Assembly (NCBI RefSeq): GCF_000237325.1 | Contig: NC_017542.1 | Span: 4,728,001-4,792,000, forward strand | Length of the DNA stretch: 64,000 nucleotides | Direction of reading: 5' to 3' | From: Paenibacillus polymyxa M1 | GTDB taxonomy: Bacteria; Bacillota; Bacilli; Paenibacillales; Paenibacillaceae | In this document: positions 27,351 to 36,270 of the stretch, piece by piece | Layout: every line of letters begins with the position of its first letter | Numbering within the stretch: the first letter of the stretch is position 1 | Notes under the pieces: generated by a model | Databases searched by the model: none | Seen by the model: the letters and a program-made list of their open reading frames with translations, nothing else | What the model was told of the DNA's origin: nothing | Translations under genes and position numbers: made by a program

Positions 27351-27833
27351 CTACGGCGACTGTGGCTGCTGTACAGCAGCCAAGTCTTTCGCACTTTCGA
27401 TATATTTCTTGACTGTGTCGCTCATACTCCATTCGCCCAGCGACATTCCCTGAAACCATACCTTGACCTTGTCACCCTCAAACGGGCCTTTTACTTCCAG
27501 GTTGGAACTGGTCACTGTAAATGTACCATCTCCGTTGGAGGTGTATTTGGCATTTTGCCCCTCTTTTATCATCATGTTCAAAGCCTCGCTCTGAACCTTG
27601 TTAATTGCATCATCCTTTGCCTGAGTCACGACCTTGCCGACCTGTTCAAAGGAAATACCACTGTAGACTAGCAAGCCTGCAATCACAACAATGACGATCA
27701 GCCATTTTACGAGAGTTCTTACAATCTTCAATATGACTAACAATAGGACAAGCCCAATCACTATATACAGCCAGTTATCCTGAACGATCTGCCAATTATG
27801 TTCCAAAAACTCTGACCAGACGTTCTTATCCAT
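27351..27833 (-). CDS. Membrane-anchored hypothetical protein (160 aa)
   Basis: Two hydrophobic segments (about 23-40 and 45-63, the second VKWLIVIVVIAGLLVYSGI), then a soluble C-terminal part with a TSNGDGTFTV beta region. I do not recognise a family. The gap to the transglutaminase fusion start is 16 nt, so they are co-transcribed and followed by PBP copy B. The ATG has GGGAG upstream. Possibly an accessory of the envelope enzymes, by context only. Confidence 0.72.
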   Translation of the reverse strand: MDKNVWSEFLEHNWQIVQDNWLYIVIGLVLLLVILKIVRTLVKWLIVIVVIAGLLVYSGISFEQVGKVVTQAKDDAINKVQSEALNMMIKEGQNAKYTSNGDGTFTVTSSNLEVKGPFEGDKVKVWFQGMSLGEWSMSDTVKKYIESAKDLAAVQQPQSP

Positions 27834-28055
27834 TCGCTACACTCCCGTTTCCAACTACATGATTCAAATTGCAAAATTGTCTCTGTAATTATACATGATT
27901 ACGCAATGTCCTGTCAGCTTAGGTATTTTACATACCTTGTTATTGAATTCTTGTCCATACAAAGTGGTCTATGTTCGTCCAATCTGGCGTACAACTTAGG
28001 AAGGGCCAATACGAAGTAACATGAAAGTTTACATTAAGGAAAGGGGGTCATTCAC

Positions 28056-29225
28056 ATGAAAACAGCCCTCTGGCTGTATCTCTTCTTGTTCATTGCCTTT
28101 TTTGATCTGCATGCACAATATCCTATTTTGACACCATTCGCCATCTCTTTGGGGGCAGCTCCTACCTTTATCGGTTGGATGATGGGAATTTACTCTCTGA
28201 CTCACCTGCCTGGCAATTTGATGGCAGGTCCCAAAGTCGACAAACATGGCAGTCGCCGATATATTATGTTCAGCCTGACAGCCGCAGGCCTGATCCTGAT
28301 CATTCAATCGTACATCCATACACCGTGGGAATTACTTTTTCTGCGTGCGATTAGTGGCTATGTGTTGGCCTTTTTATCTCCAGCCTGTCTGGCCATGCTG
28401 GCGCAACTGTCTGATCATCCGGTTACCCAGGGCAAATATATGTCGGGACATGGTGTCGTCCACACGTTGGCCTCTGTTCTATCTCCTGCCGCAGGCGCAT
28501 TTATCGTTGCCAGCTTTGGCTTTAGCGAGACATTTAGTTCCCTTGGTATCATTCTCGTAATCACGGGGCTTATGGCTTATTTCACCTTACCCAAAAAGGC
28601 ACCCGCTCCGCAGGCCCAATTATCTGATGGTCATACGACACCTGCTCCACTCTCGGCAGCACAGACGCGGTTACCATTCAATTGGCGTTACCTGCTTCTA
28701 CCTTTTGTTTTGGCGTGCGCACAAGGCATTTTATTTTACGAGATCCCATTACGAAATAACGGTTCTGCGTCCATGATGTCCACCGGATTGCTCTTTTCCA
28801 TCATCAGTTTGGGAGCACTCTGTACGCTCAGTTTGCTTTTTCTGAACAAATATTCACCGATGGTAAGGCTACTTTGCGGCATTATTCTGATGTCTTTAAG
28901 CTTCTACGCACTCGCCACTACGCCCGAAGCGATAATAGGCATTATCCTGTTTATTTTGGGAACAGCCAAAGGCATCATTTTTCCAGCGCTGGCCTCTCTC
29001 TTCATACGGATTGGAGGTGCTCGATTGGGCAAAACCTTTGCCCTGCAATCCATTGCAACGTCTATCGGCTCCTTTGCCGGGCCTGTACTGGCGGGTCAGC
29101 TTCCGGATCACATATCTCCTTTTTTTATCGCATTTCTGATTCTGATGACTGGCCTACTATTCGTTCCCATTCAGCGATTATCTCCTACACCACCACTATC
29201 TGCCTCGGGTCCTTACCATTCCTAA
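28056..29225 (+). CDS. MFS transporter
   Basis: 389 residues, twelve hydrophobic segments, with the cytoplasmic loop 2-3 motif resembling the MFS A-motif (GPKVDKHGSRRYIM). Likely an exporter of small molecules in the cytoplasmic membrane. The ATG has GGGGG upstream. Stands alone and divergent from the 27351-27833 gene; substrate unknown. Confidence 0.88.
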   Translation: MKTALWLYLFLFIAFFDLHAQYPILTPFAISLGAAPTFIGWMMGIYSLTHLPGNLMAGPKVDKHGSRRYIMFSLTAAGLILIIQSYIHTPWELLFLRAISGYVLAFLSPACLAMLAQLSDHPVTQGKYMSGHGVVHTLASVLSPAAGAFIVASFGFSETFSSLGIILVITGLMAYFTLPKKAPAPQAQLSDGHTTPAPLSAAQTRLPFNWRYLLLPFVLACAQGILFYEIPLRNNGSASMMSTGLLFSIISLGALCTLSLLFLNKYSPMVRLLCGIILMSLSFYALATTPEAIIGIILFILGTAKGIIFPALASLFIRIGGARLGKTFALQSIATSIGSFAGPVLAGQLPDHISPFFIAFLILMTGLLFVPIQRLSPTPPLSASGPYHS

Positions 29226-29364
29226 TTACAACTAAGGGGGCATGCTGAGATACTACCTTTAAAGCCCAAAATACGTTCTAGAGGGCATACGCACAGTACC
29301 TAATACCCTACTTAACATAGACTAATTTGACTGAACAATTCATTTACAAAGGGAGGTGCAGCCC

Positions 29365-29475
29365 GTGAGCCACTGTCATCCTGTAAGCCCTTGCCCTGTT
29401 TTCGGCACTTCAACTGGTACCATTCTTGTTCTTTATGTTCTGCTCGTCATCATTCTTCGTACTTGCTGGATCTGA
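29365..29475 (+). CDS. YjcZ-like sporulation micro-protein (36 aa)
   Basis: A GTG start with GGGAGGT 7 nt upstream opens a 36-codon frame. The product has an N-terminal Cys/His/Pro-rich part (SHCHPVSPCPVFG) and one hydrophobic helix ending LLVIILRTCWI. The short helix ending in -VIILR-x-W/F resembles the YjcZ/SscA family of tiny spore proteins. Such proteins are often missed by gene callers. Translation is supported by the ribosome site; the family link is from memory. Confidence 0.65.
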   Translation: MSHCHPVSPCPVFGTSTGTILVLYVLLVIILRTCWI

Positions 29476-29640
29476 TGTCTGATATGCCCTAATATGCTGA
29501 CTATGTACCTATGCCTGCCACTTCTGGCAGGCTGTTTTGTTGTTTTTTGCATGAGAACCCCTTTTAGAGCTAAACTATACACATATTCTTTCATTTCCCG
29601 GGGAATTTCGAGCACAGGCATCAAGCAAGGGGTGAGCAAA

Positions 29641-29982
29641 ATGGCGATAACCGTGATCGTCGAAGGAAAAAATGACCGCAGTAAACTCCGCCGATTACTC
29701 GATCCGGAGGTCAACATTTTATGCACCTTCGGTACACTAAACTCTATAAAATTGGAATCCCTCCGCCAGCGGACTAAGCATGACGAAATATATTTATTTA
29801 TGGACAACGACAGCTCAGGAAAAAAAATAAGAGGGGTGCTTGCAGACGCTTTTCCAGATGCACTTCATATGTATACACGCAAAGGCTATGCTGGTGTAGA
29901 AGGTACTCCGGATGAATATGTGATTGCCCAGTTGGAAAAAGCAGGGCTTGAGGAATACATTATATACCCTTCTGTTCTTTAG
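29641..29982 (+). CDS. Minimal Toprim-domain protein
   Basis: 113 residues consisting almost only of a Toprim domain: Glu in IVEGKNDR (residue 8) and the metal-binding DND in YLFMDNDSSGKKIRG (55-57). Toprim folds occur in primases, topoisomerases, RecR and RNase M5; tiny free-standing versions resemble B. subtilis YusF. The frame extends upstream to 29494, but AGGGGTG sits about 6 nt before the ATG at 29641. It probably binds or cleaves nucleic acid; the substrate is unknown. No operon partner. Confidence 0.85.
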   Translation: MAITVIVEGKNDRSKLRRLLDPEVNILCTFGTLNSIKLESLRQRTKHDEIYLFMDNDSSGKKIRGVLADAFPDALHMYTRKGYAGVEGTPDEYVIAQLEKAGLEEYIIYPSVL

Positions 29983-29992
29983 TCCTGTAAAT

Positions 29993-30035
29993 AAAAAAGC
30001 TGTCCTCAGGTCAATTTCATGCCTGTTGGACAGCT
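29993..30035 (-). terminator. Terminator after ctaB
   Basis: On the minus strand AGCTGTCC and GGACAGCT pair exactly and are followed by TTTTTTATTT; 38 nt past the ctaB stop. The A-rich side could also slow the convergent Toprim transcript. Confidence 0.8.
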
Positions 30036-30072
30036 ATATAGTGCACCATCACCAATCCCTCTAAGATTGGTA

Positions 30073-31017
30073 TTAGAACTTATGAACCGTATCAACAATC
30101 ATCAGCAAGAAGCTGAGTGTCAAATGGTTAATGGAAAAGAAAAATACTTTTTTTGCCCAGGAATCCGTTTCTTCTTCCTTAATCGTAAAGCCTTTGAAGG
30201 CATAAAACGCCCAAAGCACGGACAATAACACGGACACGATCATAAAAATCATACCGGCATATCCATAAGCATACATAAGGATGGGTACCGGAATCAGCAG
30301 CACAATATAAGGAATCATCTGAATCTTAGTCCGATGGATACCTTTCACGACTGGCAACAATGGAAATCCTGCTGCGCGATATTCCTCGACTCTGCGAATG
30401 GCAAGTGCCCAGAAGTGAGGCGGTTGCCATAAGAACAGTAGTGCGAATAAGAGCCAAGCGCCCATATCAATACGGCCCGATGCGGCCACATAACCAATTA
30501 CCGGAGGCATAGCCCCAGAAATACCGCCGATGGATGTACTCCATGTAGACGAACGTTTCAACCAGAGCGTATAGATGCCAACGTAGACAATCATACCTAA
30601 TATGCCCAGTAGCCCTGCCTTCACACCAGAGAAGGAGAATAAAACAGCCAATCCGACGATGCCCAAAATAATAGCGTATGACAGCACCGTTGTGGGGGTC
30701 AGACGCCCAGTCGGCAGTGAGCGATTACGTGTCCGCTCCATCTTCAAATCCAACTCACGGTCAAAGTAGTTGTTAAAAACACAAGAAGATGCCATAACCA
30801 ACATTGTACCTAGAAGTGTAAGAATTAACTTTATATAGTCAACGTCCCATTGCGATGCTAACCAAAAACCACCGAAGGCTGCAACCAGATTAGTACGAAG
30901 GATGCCTGGCTTGGTAACTGTAATAAAATCTTTCCAAGTGCCCGCCTTGCCGGGTGGTTTAGATTTTACAGAATAGGTAGCCGCATCCGAAGAAGTCTTA
31001 TAACTAATATTATCCAT
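30073..31017 (-). CDS. ctaB: Protoheme IX farnesyltransferase CtaB
   Basis: 314 residues, UbiA-superfamily prenyltransferase with nine helices. The Asp-rich prenyl-diphosphate motif is NNYFDRELD, with the second in the DxxxD region after helix 6. It converts heme B to heme O, the substrate of CtaA (15657). The start at 31017 has GGGGGAG 9 nt upstream; the longer frame to 31131 has no site. The signature separates it from MqnP/MenA. Confidence 0.95.
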   Translation of the reverse strand: MDNISYKTSSDAATYSVKSKPPGKAGTWKDFITVTKPGILRTNLVAAFGGFWLASQWDVDYIKLILTLLGTMLVMASSCVFNNYFDRELDLKMERTRNRSLPTGRLTPTTVLSYAIILGIVGLAVLFSFSGVKAGLLGILGMIVYVGIYTLWLKRSSTWSTSIGGISGAMPPVIGYVAASGRIDMGAWLLFALLFLWQPPHFWALAIRRVEEYRAAGFPLLPVVKGIHRTKIQMIPYIVLLIPVPILMYAYGYAGMIFMIVSVLLSVLWAFYAFKGFTIKEEETDSWAKKVFFFSINHLTLSFLLMIVDTVHKF

Positions 31018-31220
31018 TGTGAGTAACTCCCCCTTAGAGATGTATGAATTCGGGAGTAAGTTGAACTCCGATATAAATTTTATCATATACCTACCCCAAA
31101 AAGTTTGACAGAAAACGCACAAAACGTTCACAATTCAGATGGCAAATCACCCCTGTTGATCGTTTACAGTAAATTTGGGTAGTAATAAGTACAGGAAACA
31201 ATACAAAAGGAGCGACAGAT

Positions 31221-32204
31221 ATGGATACAGCCACACACTTTGTCATGGGAGTCGGGTTGGCCGGGCTGGCCTATACTGATCCTGTCGTCGCCGGAGATCC
31301 CAAGCTAGCAGCAGTCATACTGCTCGCTACAGTCGTAGGGTCACAAGCTCCGGATTTCGATACCTTGCTTCGATTGAAAAATAATGCAGCCTATATTCGC
31401 AATCACCGTGGACTGTCGCATTCTATCCCCTTCTGGTTGATATGGATCTTGTCCATAACGGGACTGATTTGCCTGATCTTCAGGGATGTGCCCCCGGGTC
31501 ATGTAGCATTATGGGTAACGATTGCCGTCTGCCTGCATGTATTCACAGATTTATTCAATACGTACGGAACCCAGGCATTTCGGCCGTTCACGAATAAGTG
31601 GATATCTTGGAATATCATCCATATTTTTGACCCCTTTATTTTCGGCACTCATGTTGCTGCGATAATGCTATGGGTCACCGGATTGGTTCCGCCCGCTCCC
31701 TTATTTATTACGCTGTACGTCATTATTGGCCTCTATTACATTTGGCGAACCTGGAGTCATTTTATTACCAGAAAAGCGGTACGTGATATGGACAACAAGC
31801 GTCAGGAAGGCGACACCTATTATATCATTCCCACAGTATCATGGAACCGGTGGCATGTGGTAAAAGCTCATCAGAATGGAAGCTATGACATTGGTGGATT
31901 AAATGGTAAGCATTTATTTTGGACGAAACACGCAACTCCATCCACACACCCAGCCGTAGAAGCCTCCACATCCTATCGCGATGTGCAAGCATTTCGCTAT
32001 TTTTCCTCCTTTGCCGTCGCCGAGGTGGAAGAACTGGAGTGGGGTTATATTGTGCGATGGGGGGACGTCAGGTATCGACACCGGAGGCAGTATCCATTCG
32101 TGGCGGTGGTCGCGATGGATAAGCAATTCGGACTGATCAGCAGTTATATCGGATGGCTCAGTGACGAAAAAATGCAAAAACGTCTTTCCCTGCATACGAA
32201 TTAA
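31221..32204 (+). CDS. yfhP: YfhP-like membrane-bound metal-dependent hydrolase (DUF457)
   Basis: 327 residues, the length of B. subtilis YfhP. N-terminal HF motif (MDTATHFVMG), PDFDTLLR, NHRGLSHSI and a later HVFTDLFNTYG carry the His/Asp residues of the DUF457 (LexA-binding/YdjM) metal hydrolases, within four or five helices; the C-terminal ~120 residues are soluble. Physiological role unclear. The ATG has AAGGAG upstream. Confidence 0.88.
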   Translation: MDTATHFVMGVGLAGLAYTDPVVAGDPKLAAVILLATVVGSQAPDFDTLLRLKNNAAYIRNHRGLSHSIPFWLIWILSITGLICLIFRDVPPGHVALWVTIAVCLHVFTDLFNTYGTQAFRPFTNKWISWNIIHIFDPFIFGTHVAAIMLWVTGLVPPAPLFITLYVIIGLYYIWRTWSHFITRKAVRDMDNKRQEGDTYYIIPTVSWNRWHVVKAHQNGSYDIGGLNGKHLFWTKHATPSTHPAVEASTSYRDVQAFRYFSSFAVAEVEELEWGYIVRWGDVRYRHRRQYPFVAVVAMDKQFGLISSYIGWLSDEKMQKRLSLHTN

Positions 32205-32243
32205 AAATATTTACAAGCTAACAATAAGCCGCAGTGAATTACA

Positions 32244-32284
32244 GACAGCAAGTCTCCCTTAAACGGGAGCTTGCTGTTTTTTTG
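32244..32284 (+). terminator. Terminator after yfhP
   Basis: ACAGCAAGTCTCCC and GGGAGCTTGCTGT form a long stem with a TTAAAC-type loop, then seven T. Confidence 0.85.
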
Positions 32285-32368
32285 ACCATTCCCGTAAAAA
32301 AGCATCTCATGTAAGCGCCCTCTTGACGAAGCAGACTGACGTGATTCACAATGGTCATAAGCATGCGC

Positions 32369-32398
32369 AAAAAAATCCGGAGCATGATCGCTCCGGAT
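32369..32398 (-). terminator. Terminator after the SASP at 32455
   Basis: On the minus strand ATCCGGAGC and GCTCCGGAT pair perfectly and are followed by seven T, 56 nt past the SASP stop. Confidence 0.9.
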
Positions 32399-32454
32399 TT
32401 CCTTCATCACAGCTGCTCATAATACAGCTTCCAAGATGGGAGTGTTTATGTGTA

Positions 32455-32676
32455 TTACTGCAAGCGGCTGCTGCCCGACAAGGATTGTTCTGCTTGTTGG
32501 ACCAGCTTTTTCGTGATGTATCCCCCAAGAGAACCTGTTTCGCGGGAAACGACATTACCGAAGTAACCGTCCTGAGGGATAGTGATGCCCAGTTCTTGAG
32601 CTGCCTCATATTTTAATTGTTGTAAAGCGGCGTTGGCCTGCGGTACTTGCAGGTTGTTTGAACGACGTCTGCTCAT
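32455..32676 (-). CDS. Alpha/beta-type small acid-soluble spore protein (SASP)
   Basis: 73 residues. The family motif is visible twice: LKYEAAQELGI and GSLGGYITKKLVQ. These proteins coat spore DNA and protect it, then are degraded at germination by the GPR protease. The usual GPR site E-(I/F)-A-S-E reads E-A-A-Q-E here. A longer frame to 32715 exists, but AAAGGAG precedes the ATG at 32676. It should be expressed in the forespore by sigma-G. A paralogue lies at 35508. Confidence 0.93.
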   Translation of the reverse strand: MSRRRSNNLQVPQANAALQQLKYEAAQELGITIPQDGYFGNVVSRETGSLGGYITKKLVQQAEQSLSGSSRLQ

Positions 32677-32796
32677 ATTTGAATCTCCTTTCAGTTCTTT
32701 GTGAGTGAGGTTCATTGCAAGCTTGCAAGATTATTATGGCTCACTTACATCTACTTATTCCTGAAATTCAACATTCGAAGGCTGGAGGTTTTTACC

Positions 32797-32964
32797 ATGA
32801 GCAAAGGTCTATCCCTATGGTTCGCCGTTTCATCCATTGTCCTGCTGACAGCAGCCGCTATATCCATCAGCTATTCTGCATGGCTTGCTATATTACTGGG
32901 GCTTTTATCTGTCGGCAATATCGGCTGGGGCTTCGTAATCAAGGCCCGACAACGTCGCTCTTAA
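32797..32964 (+). CDS. Small two-helix membrane protein (DUF5325-like)
   Basis: 55 residues starting at an ATG with GGAGG 8 nt upstream. Two hydrophobic helices (about 5-25 and 27-46) are followed by a short basic tail (KARQRRS). It resembles the DUF5325/YlaF small membrane proteins of Bacillaceae. No function known. Confidence 0.65.
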   Translation: MSKGLSLWFAVSSIVLLTAAAISISYSAWLAILLGLLSVGNIGWGFVIKARQRRS

Positions 32965-33007
32965 GTCAATTTGTAGAAAACCCCAACTGCCTTGTCTTCA
33001 ATGGGCT

Positions 33008-33997
33008 CTAGCGTACACGTGGCAAAAAGCCCATACGCTCTTTAACCGCAGACAGCGTGACTTCAGCAGCTTCTTGAGCACGCTCTGCGGATTGGGCCAA
33101 AATATGTCCAATTTCACCGGATTCCCGGATATCGCGATAGCGCTGCTGAATCGGTTCAAGCATAGCTACAACCGTCTCTGCCAGTTCTTTTTTAAATGTC
33201 CCGTACATTTGGCCTTCATAACGATCCTGCACTTCTTGGAGCGACAAACCGGAACACTGGCTGTAAATGCTCATTAGATTACTAATTTCCGGTTTATTGG
33301 CCGGATCATATTTAACTTCACTGCCCGAATCGGTAGTGGCGCGGCTGATTTTTTTGCGTATAACTTTCGGATCGTCCAGCAGCGCAATAAAACTGCCTGC
33401 ATTCGGATTACTCTTGCTCATTTTTTTGGATGCATCATCCAGGGACATAATTCTCGCCCCTACTTCAGGAATATACGGCTCGGGAACAGTAAAATAATCT
33501 CCATAACGGTGATTAAAGCGGCCCGCCAAATCCCGTGTCAGCTCCAGATGCTGTTTCTGGTCATCACCTACTGGGACAAGATCCGCATTGTAGAGCAAAA
33601 TGTCGGCTGCCATTAACGACGGATATACGAACAGCCCTGCTCCTACGGAATCCTTGCCAGCAGACTTGTCCTTAAACTGAGTCATACGTTCGAGCTCGCC
33701 CATATTCGTCAGTGTCGTCATCAACCATCCCAGCTCAGCGTGCTGAGGAACATGGGATTGTAAAAAGACGTTGGATTTCTCTGGGTTAATACCCGCTGCG
33801 ATAAATAATGCCGCCACCGCCTCCGACTGCTCGCGTAATTGAGCTGGTTCCTGCGGTACGGTAATCGCATGAAGATCTGGAACCATAAAGTAACATTGGT
33901 GATCCTCTTGCAATTTAACAAAGTTTTTCATTGCGCCGATGTAATTACCCAAAGTAAGTTGTCCACTAGGCTGAATACCTGAAAGTACGATTTTCAT
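33008..33997 (-). CDS. trpS: Tryptophanyl-tRNA synthetase TrpS
   Basis: 329 residues. Class I motifs: the HIGH-like element in PSGQLTLGNYIGA and the KMSKS loop in KKMSKSNPN. It charges tRNA-Trp in the cytoplasm. It is controlled by the Trp T-box leader at 34033-34333, so expression should rise when uncharged tRNA-Trp accumulates. Confidence 0.97.
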   Translation of the reverse strand: MKIVLSGIQPSGQLTLGNYIGAMKNFVKLQEDHQCYFMVPDLHAITVPQEPAQLREQSEAVAALFIAAGINPEKSNVFLQSHVPQHAELGWLMTTLTNMGELERMTQFKDKSAGKDSVGAGLFVYPSLMAADILLYNADLVPVGDDQKQHLELTRDLAGRFNHRYGDYFTVPEPYIPEVGARIMSLDDASKKMSKSNPNAGSFIALLDDPKVIRKKISRATTDSGSEVKYDPANKPEISNLMSIYSQCSGLSLQEVQDRYEGQMYGTFKKELAETVVAMLEPIQQRYRDIRESGEIGHILAQSAERAQEAAEVTLSAVKERMGFLPRVR

Positions 33998-34032
33998 ATT
34001 CTTCCTCCTCCGTTTATTTCAATATTTTAGAA

Positions 34033-34333
34033 CGCAAAAAGGCCCCGCATCCTCAAGGGACGCGAGACCGTGGTACCACCCTTATTCATTGCCGTCAGCC
34101 TATTAGTTGTCGGAGCTATCCCCCGTGGCCGCTGCAATCTTAAAGCTCCGTTAACGGGGAGCAATCGGCCGTCATACTGAGGAAAGCAAAATCCTGTTCT
34201 GTGCGGCACTCCAAGGTCCATTCAGCAGTGCTGGCTCACCGGTTCTCATCCACCACCGGCTTTCTGAAGAGCTTATGCAAAAGCTTACTTGTCCTCATCA
34301 TCGTGTTATCCATGTCATTTCTTTCTAAGCTAC
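34033..34333 (-). promoter_or_regulatory. T-box leader controlling trpS (specifier TGG)
   Basis: On the minus strand the stem I features AGAAAGCCGGTGGTGG and GAGAACCGG are followed by the specifier loop GAATGGACC; its codon TGG (34218-34220) is tryptophan. The conserved T-box AGGGTGGTACCACGG is at about 34069-34083, next to the terminator. Uncharged tRNA-Trp pairs with both sites and favours readthrough into trpS. Confidence 0.95.
34035..34069 (-). terminator. T-box regulated terminator of trpS
   Basis: GGTCTCGCGTCC and GGATGCGGGGCC arms (12 bp including G-U) around TTGA-type loop, then five T. The competing antiterminator uses the T-box bases just upstream. Confidence 0.9.
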
Positions 34334-34339
34334 ATTAAT

Positions 34340-34368
34340 GATAATTCCGCTTACTGTTATTGTCAAAT
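34340..34368 (-). promoter_or_regulatory. Sigma-A promoter of trpS
   Basis: TTGACA (34363-34368), 17-nt spacer, TATCAT (34340-34345), on the minus strand immediately upstream of the T-box leader. Confidence 0.75.
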
Positions 34369-34451
34369 GACGATTGTGCCATATGACCAAAAATCTGTTA
34401 TCATAATGACACGAAGCTTCAACCGATTATAGTGGACAAAGGAGCATGAAT

Positions 34452-35417
34452 ATGAAACAAGTGACCAAAGAACACTGGAACGGTTACGACACGTATGTTT
34501 TACATAGTGGTGAATTGGAAGTTACAATGATCCCTCGTCTCGGGAATAATATTATTTCCGTGCGTGATCTGAAGCTGAACCGGGATATCGTACGTCGACC
34601 TGGCGAGGAAGAATTGGCATTTTATTTACAAAAGCCATATCATTTTGGCTTACCTATTTTGATTCCTCCTGGCCGAATTCGCAAAGGACAATTTGAGTTT
34701 GACGGCGTCCCATATCAGTTTGACCGTAATACAGCCAACGACAATCATATACACGGTCTGCATCGCAATCAATCCTGGCGTTGCAGCGATATTGAAGAGG
34801 ATGAAGATGGTTGCAGCGTAACAACCGAGCTTCTGACAGAAAGTGATCCGCACTGGATGGAACAATACCCCATTCCTTTGCGGCTGGAAATGACGTATCG
34901 TTTGCAGGGCACCGTATTAAGTCAAACGCTGCGCGTCACAAATCTAGGTGAAAAAACAGCCCCATTCGGCTTGGGATACCACACTTGGTTTATGGTGGAT
35001 GGAGAACCTGAGCGCTGGCGCCTGAAGCTACCGGTGAATGGAGTATACGAACAGGATATTGAGCAGCTGCCTACAGGTGTCATTACTTCTTTAGATCATT
35101 TGGAACAGCTCTCCTCAGGTCTATCTCTGAAAGGAACAAATTTGGATACTGTGCTGCGAGCAACGGAAGGCCCTGCTGAAGCTGTTTTGACTCGTGATGA
35201 TGGCTATCAAATCCGCTACACAGCAGATGAGCAATACTTTAAATATTGGGTGCTATATACCAAAGGGGAATGCGATCAGTATCTTTGCATTGAGCCTTAT
35301 ACCTGGCTATCTGATGCTCCCAATTTCCCAGACCCAGTCGGAGATGGTGGGTTGATCCGTCTGGAGCCTCAACAATCCATCGACCTCAAAACTCAGATTC
35401 ATATCATATATCCGTAA
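34452..35417 (+). CDS. Aldose 1-epimerase (mutarotase)
   Basis: 321 residues. Galactose mutarotase-like family: the two active-site histidines lie in HIHGLHR and GYHTWF, and the acid in CIEPYTWLSDAPNFP. It interconverts alpha and beta anomers of hexoses. Two ATG codons (34446, 34452) are in frame; the AAAGGAG spacing favours 34452. Monocistronic; divergent from trpS. It is separated from sugar-transport genes, so the sugar is not clear. Confidence 0.9.
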   Translation: MKQVTKEHWNGYDTYVLHSGELEVTMIPRLGNNIISVRDLKLNRDIVRRPGEEELAFYLQKPYHFGLPILIPPGRIRKGQFEFDGVPYQFDRNTANDNHIHGLHRNQSWRCSDIEEDEDGCSVTTELLTESDPHWMEQYPIPLRLEMTYRLQGTVLSQTLRVTNLGEKTAPFGLGYHTWFMVDGEPERWRLKLPVNGVYEQDIEQLPTGVITSLDHLEQLSSGLSLKGTNLDTVLRATEGPAEAVLTRDDGYQIRYTADEQYFKYWVLYTKGECDQYLCIEPYTWLSDAPNFPDPVGDGGLIRLEPQQSIDLKTQIHIIYP

Positions 35418-35507
35418 TTTCCCTATAGTCACTTTCCTTCCTTCGGCGCATATTTTCATAACTCTGTCGCATACTAACCTCATCACAGCCGAAGGAGGTG
35501 ACTACAC

Positions 35508-35744
35508 ATGTATGAAGCCAATCAAGGCAGAGGACGTCGTAGCAATACTCTAGTCGTTCCTCAAGCCAACAACGCATTGCAACAATTGAAATATGAAGCT
35601 GCGCAAGAACTGGGCATCACCATTCCGGCAGACGGTTACTATGGTGATATGCCGTCCCGTGAAGCTGGGTCTCTGGGAGGCTATATCACTAAACGCTTAG
35701 TACAGCTGGCCGAACAGCAATTATCCGGTCGTTCAGGTCAATAA
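35508..35744 (+). CDS. Alpha/beta-type small acid-soluble spore protein (SASP)
   Basis: 78 residues, paralogue of the 32455 gene: LKYEAAQELGI and GSLGGYITKRLVQ. DNA-coating spore protein. Same change at the GPR site (EAAQE). The ATG has GAAGGAGGTG at 7 nt, and a terminator follows. Confidence 0.93.
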   Translation: MYEANQGRGRRSNTLVVPQANNALQQLKYEAAQELGITIPADGYYGDMPSREAGSLGGYITKRLVQLAEQQLSGRSGQ

Positions 35745-35816
35745 GCGTCATTATTCCACATGAGCATTCCGTTATCGTAATTTACCAAAATACGTTATAA
35801 CGGGTATATAACAAAG

Positions 35817-35846
35817 GCGGTCTTCATAAGAAGACCGCTCTTTACT
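35817..35846. terminator. Bidirectional terminator after the SASP
   Basis: GCGGTCTTC and GAAGACCGC arms with an ATAA loop. T-rich downstream in both directions; located between the convergent SASP and the 133-aa protein gene. Confidence 0.75.
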
Positions 35847-35868
35847 TTGCTCTTTTTAATGTCGATGA

Positions 35869-36270
35869 TTATTCAGATTTAGCCGCGCGATATGTAGGCT
35901 TGTTATAGCGGATCATGAGATTCGCCATGTTGTAGTTGGATTCTAAGGTTGCATCTACCAAGATTGTTCCTTGTCTGATGGCAAAATCGAAAGCAATCTC
36001 ACCATGAGTCCAGCTACGCTTGTGATTTAGCGTTTCCAGAGCCATACGCCGAAAATGATCCCGATGCTGTACAGATAAGCCTGGTTCTACTGCTGCAAAT
36101 GTGCCTCCTTTGCCTGCAATTGGATTATGCCGAATCCCAAATTTACCAACTACATTATTCCGTATTTGTACAAATACGATGCCTGACGATAAACCCGCCA
36201 GTTCATTATCCAATTCTTTAAAAACGATATCCATCTGCCTCGCCAACGACAATTGACCTACTTCATCCAT
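35869..36270 (-). CDS. Hypothetical protein (133 aa), unrecognised
   Basis: I do not recognise it. It is a soluble alpha/beta-type protein with an N-terminal helix (about 5-28), a strand GIVFVQIRNNVVGKFGIRHN, and a C-terminal strand-rich half ending YNMANLMIRYNKPTYRAAKSE. It has no signal peptide and no clear active-site motif. The ATG has GGAGG 9 nt upstream. It stands between terminators and so is its own unit. Confidence 0.68.
   Translation of the reverse strand: MDEVGQLSLARQMDIVFKELDNELAGLSSGIVFVQIRNNVVGKFGIRHNPIAGKGGTFAAVEPGLSVQHRDHFRRMALETLNHKRSWTHGEIAFDFAIRQGTILVDATLESNYNMANLMIRYNKPTYRAAKSE

Noticed and set aside
30073..31017. UbiA-type prenyltransferase as the MqnP of the futalosine route
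   Set aside because: The Asp-rich motif NNYFDRELD and helical pattern are those of CtaB, so it is assigned to heme O synthesis.
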